Part shown: positions 8,741 to 16,874 of the stretch, piece after piece
How positions within the stretch are numbered: position 1 is the first letter of the stretch
How the letters are laid out: each line of letters begins with the position of its first letter
Origin: JAVVHH01 sp964235765
GTDB lineage: Bacteria > Pseudomonadota > Alphaproteobacteria > Acetobacterales > Acetobacteraceae
DNA length: 60,194 nucleotides
Direction: 5' to 3'
Assembly: GCA_964235765.1 (NCBI GenBank)
Contig: CAXSDH010000014.1
Span: 1 to 60,194, forward strand
Made by a program: the position numbers and the translations under genes
The notes under the pieces: generated by a model
The model's input: the letters and a program-made list of their open reading frames with translations, nothing else
Told to the model about the DNA's origin: nothing
Database searches by the model: none

Positions 8741-9160
8741 ATGTCCCATACCGGCAAGCCGGGCGCTCCCGGCAACGAGCCATTCGTCGCGCAGTCGGAC
8801 CGCCCCACGATCAGCCCCACCACTCGGGTCGCCGACATGACCGTCCAGGACCTGCTTACGGCGATCAAGACCACCGAGACATTCAAGACGCAAAAGCAAG
8901 AGCACGTCGAGCTGAAGATCCACCAAACCAAATGGGAGCATCCCAAATCGGAGCATCCCAAATGGGAGTTCATCAAGTGGGAGCACGCCAAGGCCGAGCT
9001 CTGGAAGGTCGAGCACGTGGAGGTGGTCACCGGCCCCGGTGGCATCGGGCCCGATCCTGGTCCGCTCAGCGGAATCGCCCAGGGTATGTCCGAGCTGAAG
9101 GCCCAGGTCGAAAGCCTGTCGAGCGAGGTCGCGCAGCTCCGCAAGGCCGGCAAGGGCTGA
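8741..9160 (+). CDS. Lys-x-Glu pentad-repeat protein, candidate ATP-grasp substrate
   Basis: A 139-residue protein of no family known to me. The ATG at 8741 is preceded by AGGAG with 7-nt spacing; ATGs at 8735 and 8684 are in frame but badly placed. Layout: a Pro/Gly/Ser/Thr-rich N-terminus (1-30), a short helix (Met-Thr-Val-Gln-Asp-Leu-Leu, about 33-40), a Lys/Glu/His/Gln-rich segment (about 42-62), six pentads with Lys at position 1 and Glu at position 3 (64-93), a Gly/Pro linker (96-107) and a C-terminal heptad-like helix (about 111-135) that could form a coiled coil. The gene follows the ATP-grasp gene by 90 nt on the same strand. It could be a precursor whose Lys and Glu side chains are cross-linked, or a scaffold protein; neither is proven. 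Confidence 0.7.
   Translation: MSHTGKPGAPGNEPFVAQSDRPTISPTTRVADMTVQDLLTAIKTTETFKTQKQEHVELKIHQTKWEHPKSEHPKWEFIKWEHAKAELWKVEHVEVVTGPGGIGPDPGPLSGIAQGMSELKAQVESLSSEVAQLRKAGKG
8930..9019 (+). repeat. six tandem 15-bp units encoding Lys-x-Glu-x-x pentads
   Basis: Six in-frame 15-bp units, best conserved at the start (AAATGGGAGCATCCC, then AAATCGGAGCATCCC) and diverging rightward. They encode KWEHP, KSEHP, KWEFI, KWEHA, KAELW and KVEHV. Lys at position 1 and Glu at position 3 are invariant although the DNA has drifted, which suggests selection on these two side chains. Confidence 0.9.
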
Positions 9161-9163
9161 CCG

Positions 9164-9754
9164 TCAGGCAGTCCCCGCCTCGCGTAGCACGTCCAGCCGG
9201 TACTGTTCCGCCCGGTGCTGGAGCGAGGGCGCGAGGCGGGGCGAGCAGGCAGCGATAAACAGCTCCGCCGCATCGTCGCCGGTGCAGGCGCCGTCGGTGG
9301 CGCCGTGCCAATTCACCAGCACCACGGTGCCGCCCGGCCGCAGGCTTGCCAGTGTCCGGCTGCCCGCCTCTCCGATTCCCGGCAGGCCAAGGTAGTACAG
9401 CACCTCCGAGAACAGCACGAGGTCGAAGGCGCCCTCCGGCCATTCGCCCGGCACTGCCATGTTGGCGAAGGCGACGCCCGGCAGGTCCGCACAGCGCTGC
9501 TCCGCTTGGCGGAGCGCCGCTTCTGCCACGTCCACTGCAACGACGTCGTCGCACCGGGTGGCGAGTTGCCGGGTCAGCACGCCGATGCTGCAGCCGACTT
9601 CGAAGGCGGAGGCGAAGCGGCCCGGTGGCAGTGCTGCCATGGTCGCCGCATACTTGTCGCGCTCGTAGTCGCTCGAGGCGAAGCGCCACGGGTCGGGGTC
9701 CCTGGCGTAGAGCTGCTCGAAGTAGCCGGGGGTGAGGTAGTTCTGATCCGCCAT
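9164..9754 (-). CDS. SAM-dependent methyltransferase, NodS-like
   Basis: A 196-residue class I methyltransferase. The N-terminal Tyr-Phe-Glu-Gln-Leu-Tyr and Asp-Pro-Asp-Pro-Trp-Arg-Phe motifs are those of the NodS-like family (named for an N-methyltransferase of Nod-factor synthesis). The SAM-binding motif I is Phe-Glu-Val-Gly-Cys-Ser-Ile-Gly (about residues 51-58), followed by acidic Val-Ala-Val-Asp-Val-Ala and Leu-Val-Leu-Phe-Ser-Glu-Val. The substrate is unknown; many family members act in glycan or secondary metabolism. It converges on the repeat-protein gene with 3 nt between their ends, so it is not in that operon, but it could still belong to the same system. Confidence 0.85.
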   Translation of the reverse strand: MADQNYLTPGYFEQLYARDPDPWRFASSDYERDKYAATMAALPPGRFASAFEVGCSIGVLTRQLATRCDDVVAVDVAEAALRQAEQRCADLPGVAFANMAVPGEWPEGAFDLVLFSEVLYYLGLPGIGEAGSRTLASLRPGGTVVLVNWHGATDGACTGDDAAELFIAACSPRLAPSLQHRAEQYRLDVLREAGTA

Positions 9755-9808
9755 GGGTCGCCTTCCGCTGCGCTGGGCGTGGCCCTAACGCAGCAGGGGC
9801 GAAAGAGA

Positions 9809-11440
<1,632 letters not shown>

Positions 11441-11516
11441 GGGCAATCTCCTGACAGCGTTCCACCTGGGCGAACGGATACGGTTTCGGCGCTTCCAAGC
11501 GCCCCTATACGGAGTG

Positions 11517-12260
11517 CTATACCGCCGGTCCAGCCCGGCGTTCCAAAGGATTCCGTGCTGCATGTGCGAGACGCACCAGCTCGGTCCGCACGTCGCCCGG
11601 GCCAGCGGCGGGAGCCGACCAGGCCACCCGCAGCAGGGTTTCCCCGCGGGCCAGATCGCAGCCGTCGACGTCGCAGGCGGCCATCCGCCAGCCGTCCCCG
11701 GCGCCGCCATGCGCGGCAGCGATCCGGCCCAGCGCATCGGCATGATCGGCGTTGCAGTGCGCCAGGATGCCGGGCTCGGCCGCATCGATGCTGGCCACGC
11801 CAGCCGGGTCGGGGTCCAGGTCCGCCTTTTCCAGCCGCGTCGCGCTGGCGAAGCCGCCGATGAACAGCCCGGCCAGGGGCCGCACGCGCCAGAGGGCGAA
11901 ATCACCGAACCCGGCGTAGAACGCCGCATAAGGATGTAGCGCCACCCAGCGAACCTTCAGCCGGACATCCGGCTCGGGCTCGGCCAATCCAGTGACGGTC
12001 AGGCGGGGCGCGGTCTGTGGGTTGAGCCCGGTCGCCGGCCCCGCCACCATCACGGAGCAGCGTGGGTCCGCCTGCAGATGGCGGGTATGCTCGGCTAAGC
12101 TGGACAGCAGGAGCAGGATAGAGGCATCGGCGGCGGCGGCGGGCGTGACCAATGAGGCGAAGGGCTGCCCGTTGCCGATCGTCGCCAAGGTCCCGCCCCG
12201 TGCGGAGCGCAGCAGCAGCCGGGCGCTGCGGGCCGGGCCAGGCTCCGGTTGATCTTGCAT
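11517..12260 (-). CDS. HugZ-like pyridoxamine-phosphate-oxidase-fold protein
   Basis: A 247-residue protein with a split-barrel flavin/haem-binding domain (about 15-160) and a C-terminal DUF2470-like domain (about 165-245, with His-Cys-Asn-Ala-Asp-His-Ala-Asp). That is the architecture of HugZ-family haem-utilisation or FMN-binding proteins. The ATG at 12260 is chosen because GAGAGG lies 8 nt upstream; another ATG seven codons earlier is possible. It diverges from chvI with a short shared promoter region. The ligand (haem or FMN) cannot be decided here. Confidence 0.8.
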   Translation of the reverse strand: MQDQPEPGPARSARLLLRSARGGTLATIGNGQPFASLVTPAAAADASILLLLSSLAEHTRHLQADPRCSVMVAGPATGLNPQTAPRLTVTGLAEPEPDVRLKVRWVALHPYAAFYAGFGDFALWRVRPLAGLFIGGFASATRLEKADLDPDPAGVASIDAAEPGILAHCNADHADALGRIAAAHGGAGDGWRMAACDVDGCDLARGETLLRVAWSAPAAGPGDVRTELVRLAHAARNPLERRAGPAV

Positions 12261-12332
12261 GGTCGAAGCCTCTCCCTGCATTCTGCCACAATCTGGCGCG
12301 ATATTCGTCCGGCACGCGATAGGGTATAAGCC

Positions 12333-13034
12333 ATGAAGCAGACGATTGCGCTGGTGGACGACGACCGGAACATCCTGACCTCGGTGTCGATGACGCTGGA
12401 GCAGGAGGGGTTCTTGGTCAGGACCTACACCGATGGCGAGAGCGCCTTGCAGGGCCTTACCGCGAAGCCGGTCGATCTCGCCGTTCTAGACATCAAGATG
12501 CCTCGCATGGATGGGATGGAGTTGCTGCAGCGATTGCGCGCCCGCAGCGCCCTGCCGGTCATATTCCTTACCAGCAAGGACGAGGAGGTGGACGAGTTGA
12601 TGGGCCTCCGCCTCGGGGCCGACGACTACATCACCAAGCCGTTCAGCCAGCGGCTATTGATCGAACGCATCCGCGCCCTGCTTCGCCGCAACGAGACCAG
12701 CCGGGCCGAGGGCTCCGGGGCTGCCCCGGGCGGGGTGCTGGTTCGCGGCGATCTTACGCTGGACGAGACCAAGCACCAGTGCGTCTGGCGCGCCCACGAC
12801 ATCCAGCTGACCGTGACGGAGTTCCTGCTGGTGAAGGCGCTTGCCGCCCGGCCGGGCATGGTGAAGTCGCGCGACCAGTTGATCGACGCTGCATACGGCG
12901 AGAACATCTACGTCGACGACCGCACGATCGACAGCCACATCAAGCGCGTGCGCAAGAAGTTTCGCGCCATGGATGACGCGTTCGACCATATCGAGACGCT
13001 GTATGGCATTGGCTACCGCTACAAGGAGCAGTGA
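12333..13034 (+). CDS. chvI: response regulator ChvI
   Basis: OmpR/PhoB-type response regulator of 233 residues: receiver domain (about 1-118) with the acidic pocket Asp9-Asp11, phosphoacceptor Asp53 (Val-Leu-Asp-Ile-Lys-Met-Pro), conserved Thr (Leu-Thr-Ser) and Lys (Ile-Thr-Lys-Pro-Phe), then a winged-helix DNA-binding domain (about 135-233). The close match to ChvI/ExoR-pathway regulators and the adjacent ChvG-like kinase make the assignment firm. In alphaproteobacteria ChvGI answers acid and cell-envelope stress. AGGG lies 8 nt before the ATG. The kinase gene follows by 16 nt. Confidence 0.93.
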   Translation: MKQTIALVDDDRNILTSVSMTLEQEGFLVRTYTDGESALQGLTAKPVDLAVLDIKMPRMDGMELLQRLRARSALPVIFLTSKDEEVDELMGLRLGADDYITKPFSQRLLIERIRALLRRNETSRAEGSGAAPGGVLVRGDLTLDETKHQCVWRAHDIQLTVTEFLLVKALAARPGMVKSRDQLIDAAYGENIYVDDRTIDSHIKRVRKKFRAMDDAFDHIETLYGIGYRYKEQ

Positions 13035-13050
13035 ACCGGGCGGGCTCGCC

Positions 13051-14721
13051 ATGCCGGATGGAGGCTTCCTGGCGCCTGCAAAGCCCGCGACGGCGCTGCC
13101 TCGCGAGCGGCCCCGCTGGGTCTCGCCGCTGCTGCGCCGCATTCTGCTGGTCAACGCCCTCCCCTTGGCCTTGCTGGTGGCCGCGTTGCTGTACTTGGAC
13201 CAGTACCAGAATGGGCTGCTTGAGGCCGAGGTGCAGGCGTTGCGCGAGCAGGCGCGCATCTATGCGGGAGCCTTGGGCGAGAGCGCCGTGCGCGAGCAGG
13301 ACCCGGAGAACCCGCAATTGCAGCCCGAACTGGCCCGGCCGCTGCTGCGCCGGCTCACGGAACCCACTCCGAACGCGCAGGCCCGGCTGTACGCGACCGA
13401 CGGCCAGCTCATTGCCGACAGCCGCGTGCGGGAAGGAGCGGCGGGCGCGGTGGTCACCGCCCCGTTGCCGCCGCCGGCGGACCGCGGCCGTCTCCTCGGC
13501 ACGATCGGTTCGATATACGACCGGGTGCTCGCCTTGCTGCCGCGCAAGACGCAGGGTCCGTTCGTGGAGGTAAGCCCGAACGCGGCGGGGGTGGAGTGGC
13601 AGCCCGACGTCAAGGAAGAGTTGCGCATGACGGGCGCGAATGCCGGGCGTGAGATGCCGCCGTATATTCGGCGGACACAAGACGACCGGTTGCTGGTCAC
13701 GGTGGCCGAGCCCGTTTTGCGGAATCGGCATACCGTCGGCATCGTGTTGCTGACGCGGGACGCCCGTGAGGTGGACGACAGCCTGCTGGCCGTGCGTATG
13801 AGCATCCTGGGCCTGTTCGCCCTCGCTTTGGTACTCACCGTGGCGCTGTCCTGGTATCTGTCGCTGACGATCGCCCGGCCGATCCTTCGCTTGGCCGAGG
13901 CGGCGCATGAGATGCGCGAGGGCAAGGGCCGTGCCGGCGCCGTGCCGGCCACCCTCTTGCAACGCGGGGACGAAGTGGGCGAGTTGGCGCACGCGCTGAC
14001 GGAGAGCGCCGCCGCGCTATGGACGCGAATGGACGCCACCGAGCGGTTCGCGGCCGATGTTGCGCACGAGATCAAAAACCCGCTCAGCAGCATCCGCAGC
14101 GCCATCGAGACATTGCGGCGCATCGAGGAGCCCAGTCAGCAACGCCGCCTGCTGGCGATCATCGCAGAAGACGTGATCCGTCTGGACCGGCTCATCAGCG
14201 ACATCAGCGACGCGAGCCGGGTCGATGCCGAGCTGTCCCGCACCGCAACCGAGCGAATGGATGTCGTGCCGATTTTGGCCACGCTGGCCGAAATTCATGA
14301 CGCGACCCGGGGCGATGGCGACCCTGTGATCCTTCTCGACGTCCCGAACGCAGCCTTGCGCGTGAATGCCGTCGAGGGCCGCCTGGTGCAGGTCCTGCGC
14401 AACCTAATCGGCAACGCAAGAAGCTTTTCGCCGAGTTCGGGACGCATTCTCCTGCGCGCACGAGAGGCCGGGCCGCTGGTCGAGATCGGAGTGGAGGATG
14501 ACGGGCCGGGCATTCCCACTTCGAAGCTTGAGCACGTGTTCGACCGCTTCTACTCGGAGCGCCCTGCCGAGGAGCAATTCGGACAGCACTCGGGGCTGGG
14601 CCTGTCGATCAGCCGGCAGATCGTCGAAGCCTTGAAGGGCCGTATCGCCGCGGAGAACCGGCTTGACGAGGGCGGCCGGGTGATCGGCGCACGCTTCGTC
14701 GTGCTTCTGCCTAGGGCGTGA
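13051..14721 (+). CDS. chvG: sensor histidine kinase ChvG
   Basis: Membrane sensor kinase of 556 residues. Layout: a cytoplasmic N-terminus, transmembrane segment 1 (about 31-50), a ~200-residue periplasmic sensor domain, transmembrane segment 2 (about 250-273), HAMP (about 274-330), HisKA with the phosphorylated His in Ala-His-Glu-Ile-Lys-Asn-Pro-Leu-Ser-Ser, and an HATPase_c domain with Asn-Ala-Arg (N box), Asp-Asp-Gly-Pro-Gly-Ile-Pro and Gly-Leu-Gly-Leu-Ser-Ile. The ATG at 13051 was chosen because the upstream in-frame extension overlaps chvI. The first base of a parS-like palindrome follows immediately after the stop. Confidence 0.92.
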   Translation: MPDGGFLAPAKPATALPRERPRWVSPLLRRILLVNALPLALLVAALLYLDQYQNGLLEAEVQALREQARIYAGALGESAVREQDPENPQLQPELARPLLRRLTEPTPNAQARLYATDGQLIADSRVREGAAGAVVTAPLPPPADRGRLLGTIGSIYDRVLALLPRKTQGPFVEVSPNAAGVEWQPDVKEELRMTGANAGREMPPYIRRTQDDRLLVTVAEPVLRNRHTVGIVLLTRDAREVDDSLLAVRMSILGLFALALVLTVALSWYLSLTIARPILRLAEAAHEMREGKGRAGAVPATLLQRGDEVGELAHALTESAAALWTRMDATERFAADVAHEIKNPLSSIRSAIETLRRIEEPSQQRRLLAIIAEDVIRLDRLISDISDASRVDAELSRTATERMDVVPILATLAEIHDATRGDGDPVILLDVPNAALRVNAVEGRLVQVLRNLIGNARSFSPSSGRILLRAREAGPLVEIGVEDDGPGIPTSKLEHVFDRFYSERPAEEQFGQHSGLGLSISRQIVEALKGRIAAENRLDEGGRVIGARFVVLLPRA

Positions 14722-14737
14722 TGTTTCACGTGAAACA
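14722..14737. promoter_or_regulatory. parS-like ParB-binding site (perfect palindrome)
   Basis: TGTTTCACGTGAAACA is a perfect 16-bp palindrome identical to the widely conserved bacterial chromosomal parS consensus. It lies in the 72-nt space between chvG and hprK. By known biology parS nucleates ParB spreading and SMC loading and is usually found near oriC. Confidence 0.88.
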
Positions 14738-14793
14738 CGCAACTTCGTAAGTCGCTTCCCTTTGCTCGAAAACCGGCTCACAAGATAATGTGA

Positions 14794-15210
14794 ATGCAAG
14801 TCCACGCAAGCTGCGCCGCCCGCGACGGGCATGGTGTGCTGCTGATCGGAGCGTCGGGTTCGGGCAAATCCGACCTGCTGCTGCGCTTGCTGGATCACGG
14901 GTTTCAACTCGTGGCCGATGACCGGGTCGAAATCGTCGAGGGTGTGGCGAGCCCAGCGGCTGGGCTGGCTGGGCTGCTCGAAGTCAGAGGATTAGGCATT
15001 CTGCGATTGCCGTTCGAACCTTGCGCCGCCCTGAAGCTCGGCGTGGAGCTTGGGCAGGGGCCCCGGCTCCCCCACCCGGCGCAGCATGCAATCCTTGCAG
15101 TACCCATCGTCCGGATCGACCCTTGGCTCGCCTCCGCGCCAGCTCGGGTGGTTGCCGCGTTGCGGTGCGCCACCGGCCAGTTGCTGCAAGTTGCCGGGGC
15201 GTTCGCTTGA
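14794..15210 (+). CDS. hprK: HPr kinase/phosphorylase, short alphaproteobacterial form
   Basis: A 138-residue protein corresponding to the C-terminal catalytic half of HPr kinase/phosphorylase; the N-terminal domain of Gram-positive HprK is absent, as is usual in alphaproteobacteria. The Walker A is Gly-Ala-Ser-Gly-Ser-Gly-Lys-Ser-Asp near residue 20, followed by Leu-Val-Ala-Asp-Asp-Arg-Val. A later segment around Glu-Val-Arg-Gly-Leu-Gly-Ile matches the family's signature. It would phosphorylate the seryl site of the HPr encoded three genes downstream, linking the PTS to ChvGI signalling. Its stop overlaps the TTG start proposed for rapZ. Confidence 0.92.
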   Translation: MQVHASCAARDGHGVLLIGASGSGKSDLLLRLLDHGFQLVADDRVEIVEGVASPAAGLAGLLEVRGLGILRLPFEPCAALKLGVELGQGPRLPHPAQHAILAVPIVRIDPWLASAPARVVAALRCATGQLLQVAGAFA

Positions 15211-16154
15211 GCCAGCAGCGCGTGGTGTTGGTGAGCGGGCTATCCGGCGCCGGCAAGGCGTCGATCCTGCGGGCTCTGGAAGACCTCGGCTACGACGCCG
15301 TCGACAATCCCCCGCTAACCTTGGTCGAAACCCTGGTCAGCCGGGCGGACGGGCCACTGGCGATCGGCCTCGATGCGCGAAGTCGGGGCTTCGATGCCAA
15401 ACTCGTATGCGCGGCCGTGACGCGGCTGAAGGCCGCCCCGGGGTTGCGGACCGAACTGGTCTACGCATGGGCTGAGGAAGCGGTGCTGCTGCGCCGCTAT
15501 ACCGAAACGCGCCGCCGCCATCCGCTCGCGCCGCATGGCCGCGTCATCGACGGCATTCATGACGAGGATGTCCTGACCCGGCCTTTGCGCAACGAGGCAG
15601 ATCTGGTGCTCGATACGTCCGAACTGCCGCTGGCCGAGCTTCGCCTGCGGATCGAGGAACGGTTTCGGCCCACCCTCGCCGGCAACGGTCGTGCGGCGGG
15701 GCTTACCGTCGCATTCGCCTCCTTCGCCTTTCCTGCGGGTCTCCCACGCGATGCAGACATGGTATTCGACGCGCGATTCCTTCGCAATCCGCACTACGAT
15801 CCCATATTGCGGCCTGGAACCGGCCTCGATGCGGACGTGGCGGCTTACATTGAGGCCGATCCGGATTTCGAACGCTTCGTCCAAAGTATCCTTGACTTGC
15901 TGCGGCTCGTGATCCCGCGGTTCGTTCGGGAGGGCAAGAAGTACGCGACGATCGCTGTCGGCTGTACTGGCGGGCGGCATAGGTCGGTCCACATCGTCGA
16001 GCGGCTTGCCCGGGAGTTGAAGGTTTCAAGCAGTCAGGGCATGGATACATGTCATATTAATCTCTCGCACCGAGAATTGGCGCGAATGGCAGTGGGCGGC
16101 GGCGACGTTCCGTCGCGTGCGCCTCTTGAGGAAGGTTTAGGCAAGCTATCATGA
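15207..16154 (+). CDS. rapZ: RapZ-like nucleotide-binding protein
   Basis: A 315-residue RapZ/YvcJ-family protein. The TTG at 15207 overlaps the hprK stop (TTGA); a GTG five codons later is an alternative. The N-terminal P-loop domain reads Gly-Leu-Ser-Gly-Ala-Gly-Lys-Ala, so the Walker A Ser/Thr is Ala, followed by Leu-Arg-Ala-Leu-Glu-Asp-Leu-Gly-Tyr. The C-terminal domain carries the hallmark Gly-Cys-Thr-Gly-Gly-Arg-His-Arg-Ser-Val. In E. coli RapZ binds glucosamine-6-phosphate and a small RNA; in alphaproteobacteria the role is less clear. Genetic linkage to hprK and PTS genes is typical. The stop overlaps the EIIA start (ATGA). Confidence 0.93.
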   Translation: MSQQRVVLVSGLSGAGKASILRALEDLGYDAVDNPPLTLVETLVSRADGPLAIGLDARSRGFDAKLVCAAVTRLKAAPGLRTELVYAWAEEAVLLRRYTETRRRHPLAPHGRVIDGIHDEDVLTRPLRNEADLVLDTSELPLAELRLRIEERFRPTLAGNGRAAGLTVAFASFAFPAGLPRDADMVFDARFLRNPHYDPILRPGTGLDADVAAYIEADPDFERFVQSILDLLRLVIPRFVREGKKYATIAVGCTGGRHRSVHIVERLARELKVSSSQGMDTCHINLSHRELARMAVGGGDVPSRAPLEEGLGKLS

Positions 16155-16573
16155 TCGGCCTTGTGCTGGTGACCCACGGCCGCTTGGCTGACGAACTACG
16201 TTCCGCCATGGAGCACGTCGTCGGCGTACAGCGGAATGTCGCAACCGTCTGCATCGGCCCGGAGGACGACATGGAGGGGCGGCGGACCGACATCCAGGAC
16301 AGCATCGCCCGGGTCGATACCGGGGACGGGGTTGTGCTGCTGACCGATATGTTCGGGGGCACCCCGAGCAACTTGGCCATCTCGATGATGAGCCGCGAGG
16401 GGGTCGAAGTCATCTCCGGCGTGAATTTGCCCATGCTGGTCAAGCTGGCCAAAGTGCGGTCTAGCCAGAACCTGGACGAATGCGTGGATTGCGCCCAAGC
16501 GGCCGGGCGTAAATACATTGCCGCCGCGTCGCGCGTGCTGCCCTCCTGCAAGAAGAACGGGACGTGCCGATAG
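16151..16573 (+). CDS. PTS EIIA component, mannose family
   Basis: A 140-residue EIIA-Man domain. The phosphorylated His is His9 in Val-Thr-His-Gly, and Leu-Leu-Thr-Asp-Met-Phe-Gly-Gly-Thr-Pro-Ser-Asn (about residues 62-73) is the family signature. No EIIB or EIIC gene is in the window, so it probably ends the phosphorelay and acts as a regulator. The ATG overlaps the rapZ stop. The C-terminus has an unusual tail with two Cys (Pro-Ser-Cys-Lys-Lys-Asn-Gly-Thr-Cys-Arg). Confidence 0.93.
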   Translation: MIGLVLVTHGRLADELRSAMEHVVGVQRNVATVCIGPEDDMEGRRTDIQDSIARVDTGDGVVLLTDMFGGTPSNLAISMMSREGVEVISGVNLPMLVKLAKVRSSQNLDECVDCAQAAGRKYIAAASRVLPSCKKNGTCR

Positions 16574-16574
16574 C

Positions 16575-16874
16575 ATGAGCGGTGAGCCGCCGGGCAACTC
16601 ATCGCTGCTGACCCGGAGCGTCATAGTGACCAACCGGCGGGGATTGCACGCCCGTGCCGCTGCGAAGTTCGTCACGCTGGCCGAGCGGTTCGGGGCGTCG
16701 ATCGACGTATCCCGCGATGGGCAGTCCGTGTCGGCCCGCTCGATCATGGGTCTGATGATGCTCGGCGCCGGGCAAGGCGCGCAGCTCGATTTGCAGGCGG
16801 ACGGGTGGGACGCCAAGGAGGCTCTGGACGCCTTGTCCGCCCTTGTCGAGGCCGGCTTCAATGAACAAGAATGA
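16575..16874 (+). CDS. ptsH: phosphocarrier protein HPr
   Basis: A 99-residue HPr. The histidyl phosphorylation site is His25 in Asn-Arg-Arg-Gly-Leu-His-Ala-Arg-Ala-Ala, and the seryl site used by HPr kinase is Ser56 in Ala-Arg-Ser-Ile-Met-Gly-Leu-Met. The ATG at 16575 is chosen because it begins 1 nt after the EIIA stop; about ten residues precede the usual HPr N-terminus. The gene overlaps the start of the EI gene by 14 nt. Confidence 0.95.
   Translation: MSGEPPGNSSLLTRSVIVTNRRGLHARAAAKFVTLAERFGASIDVSRDGQSVSARSIMGLMMLGAGQGAQLDLQADGWDAKEALDALSALVEAGFNEQE

Noticed and set aside
8930..9019. CRISPR-like appearance of the short tandem repeats
   Set aside because: Units are 15 bp, directly adjacent without spacers, and in frame with a coding sequence; the same holds for the arrays in hpnI and secB.
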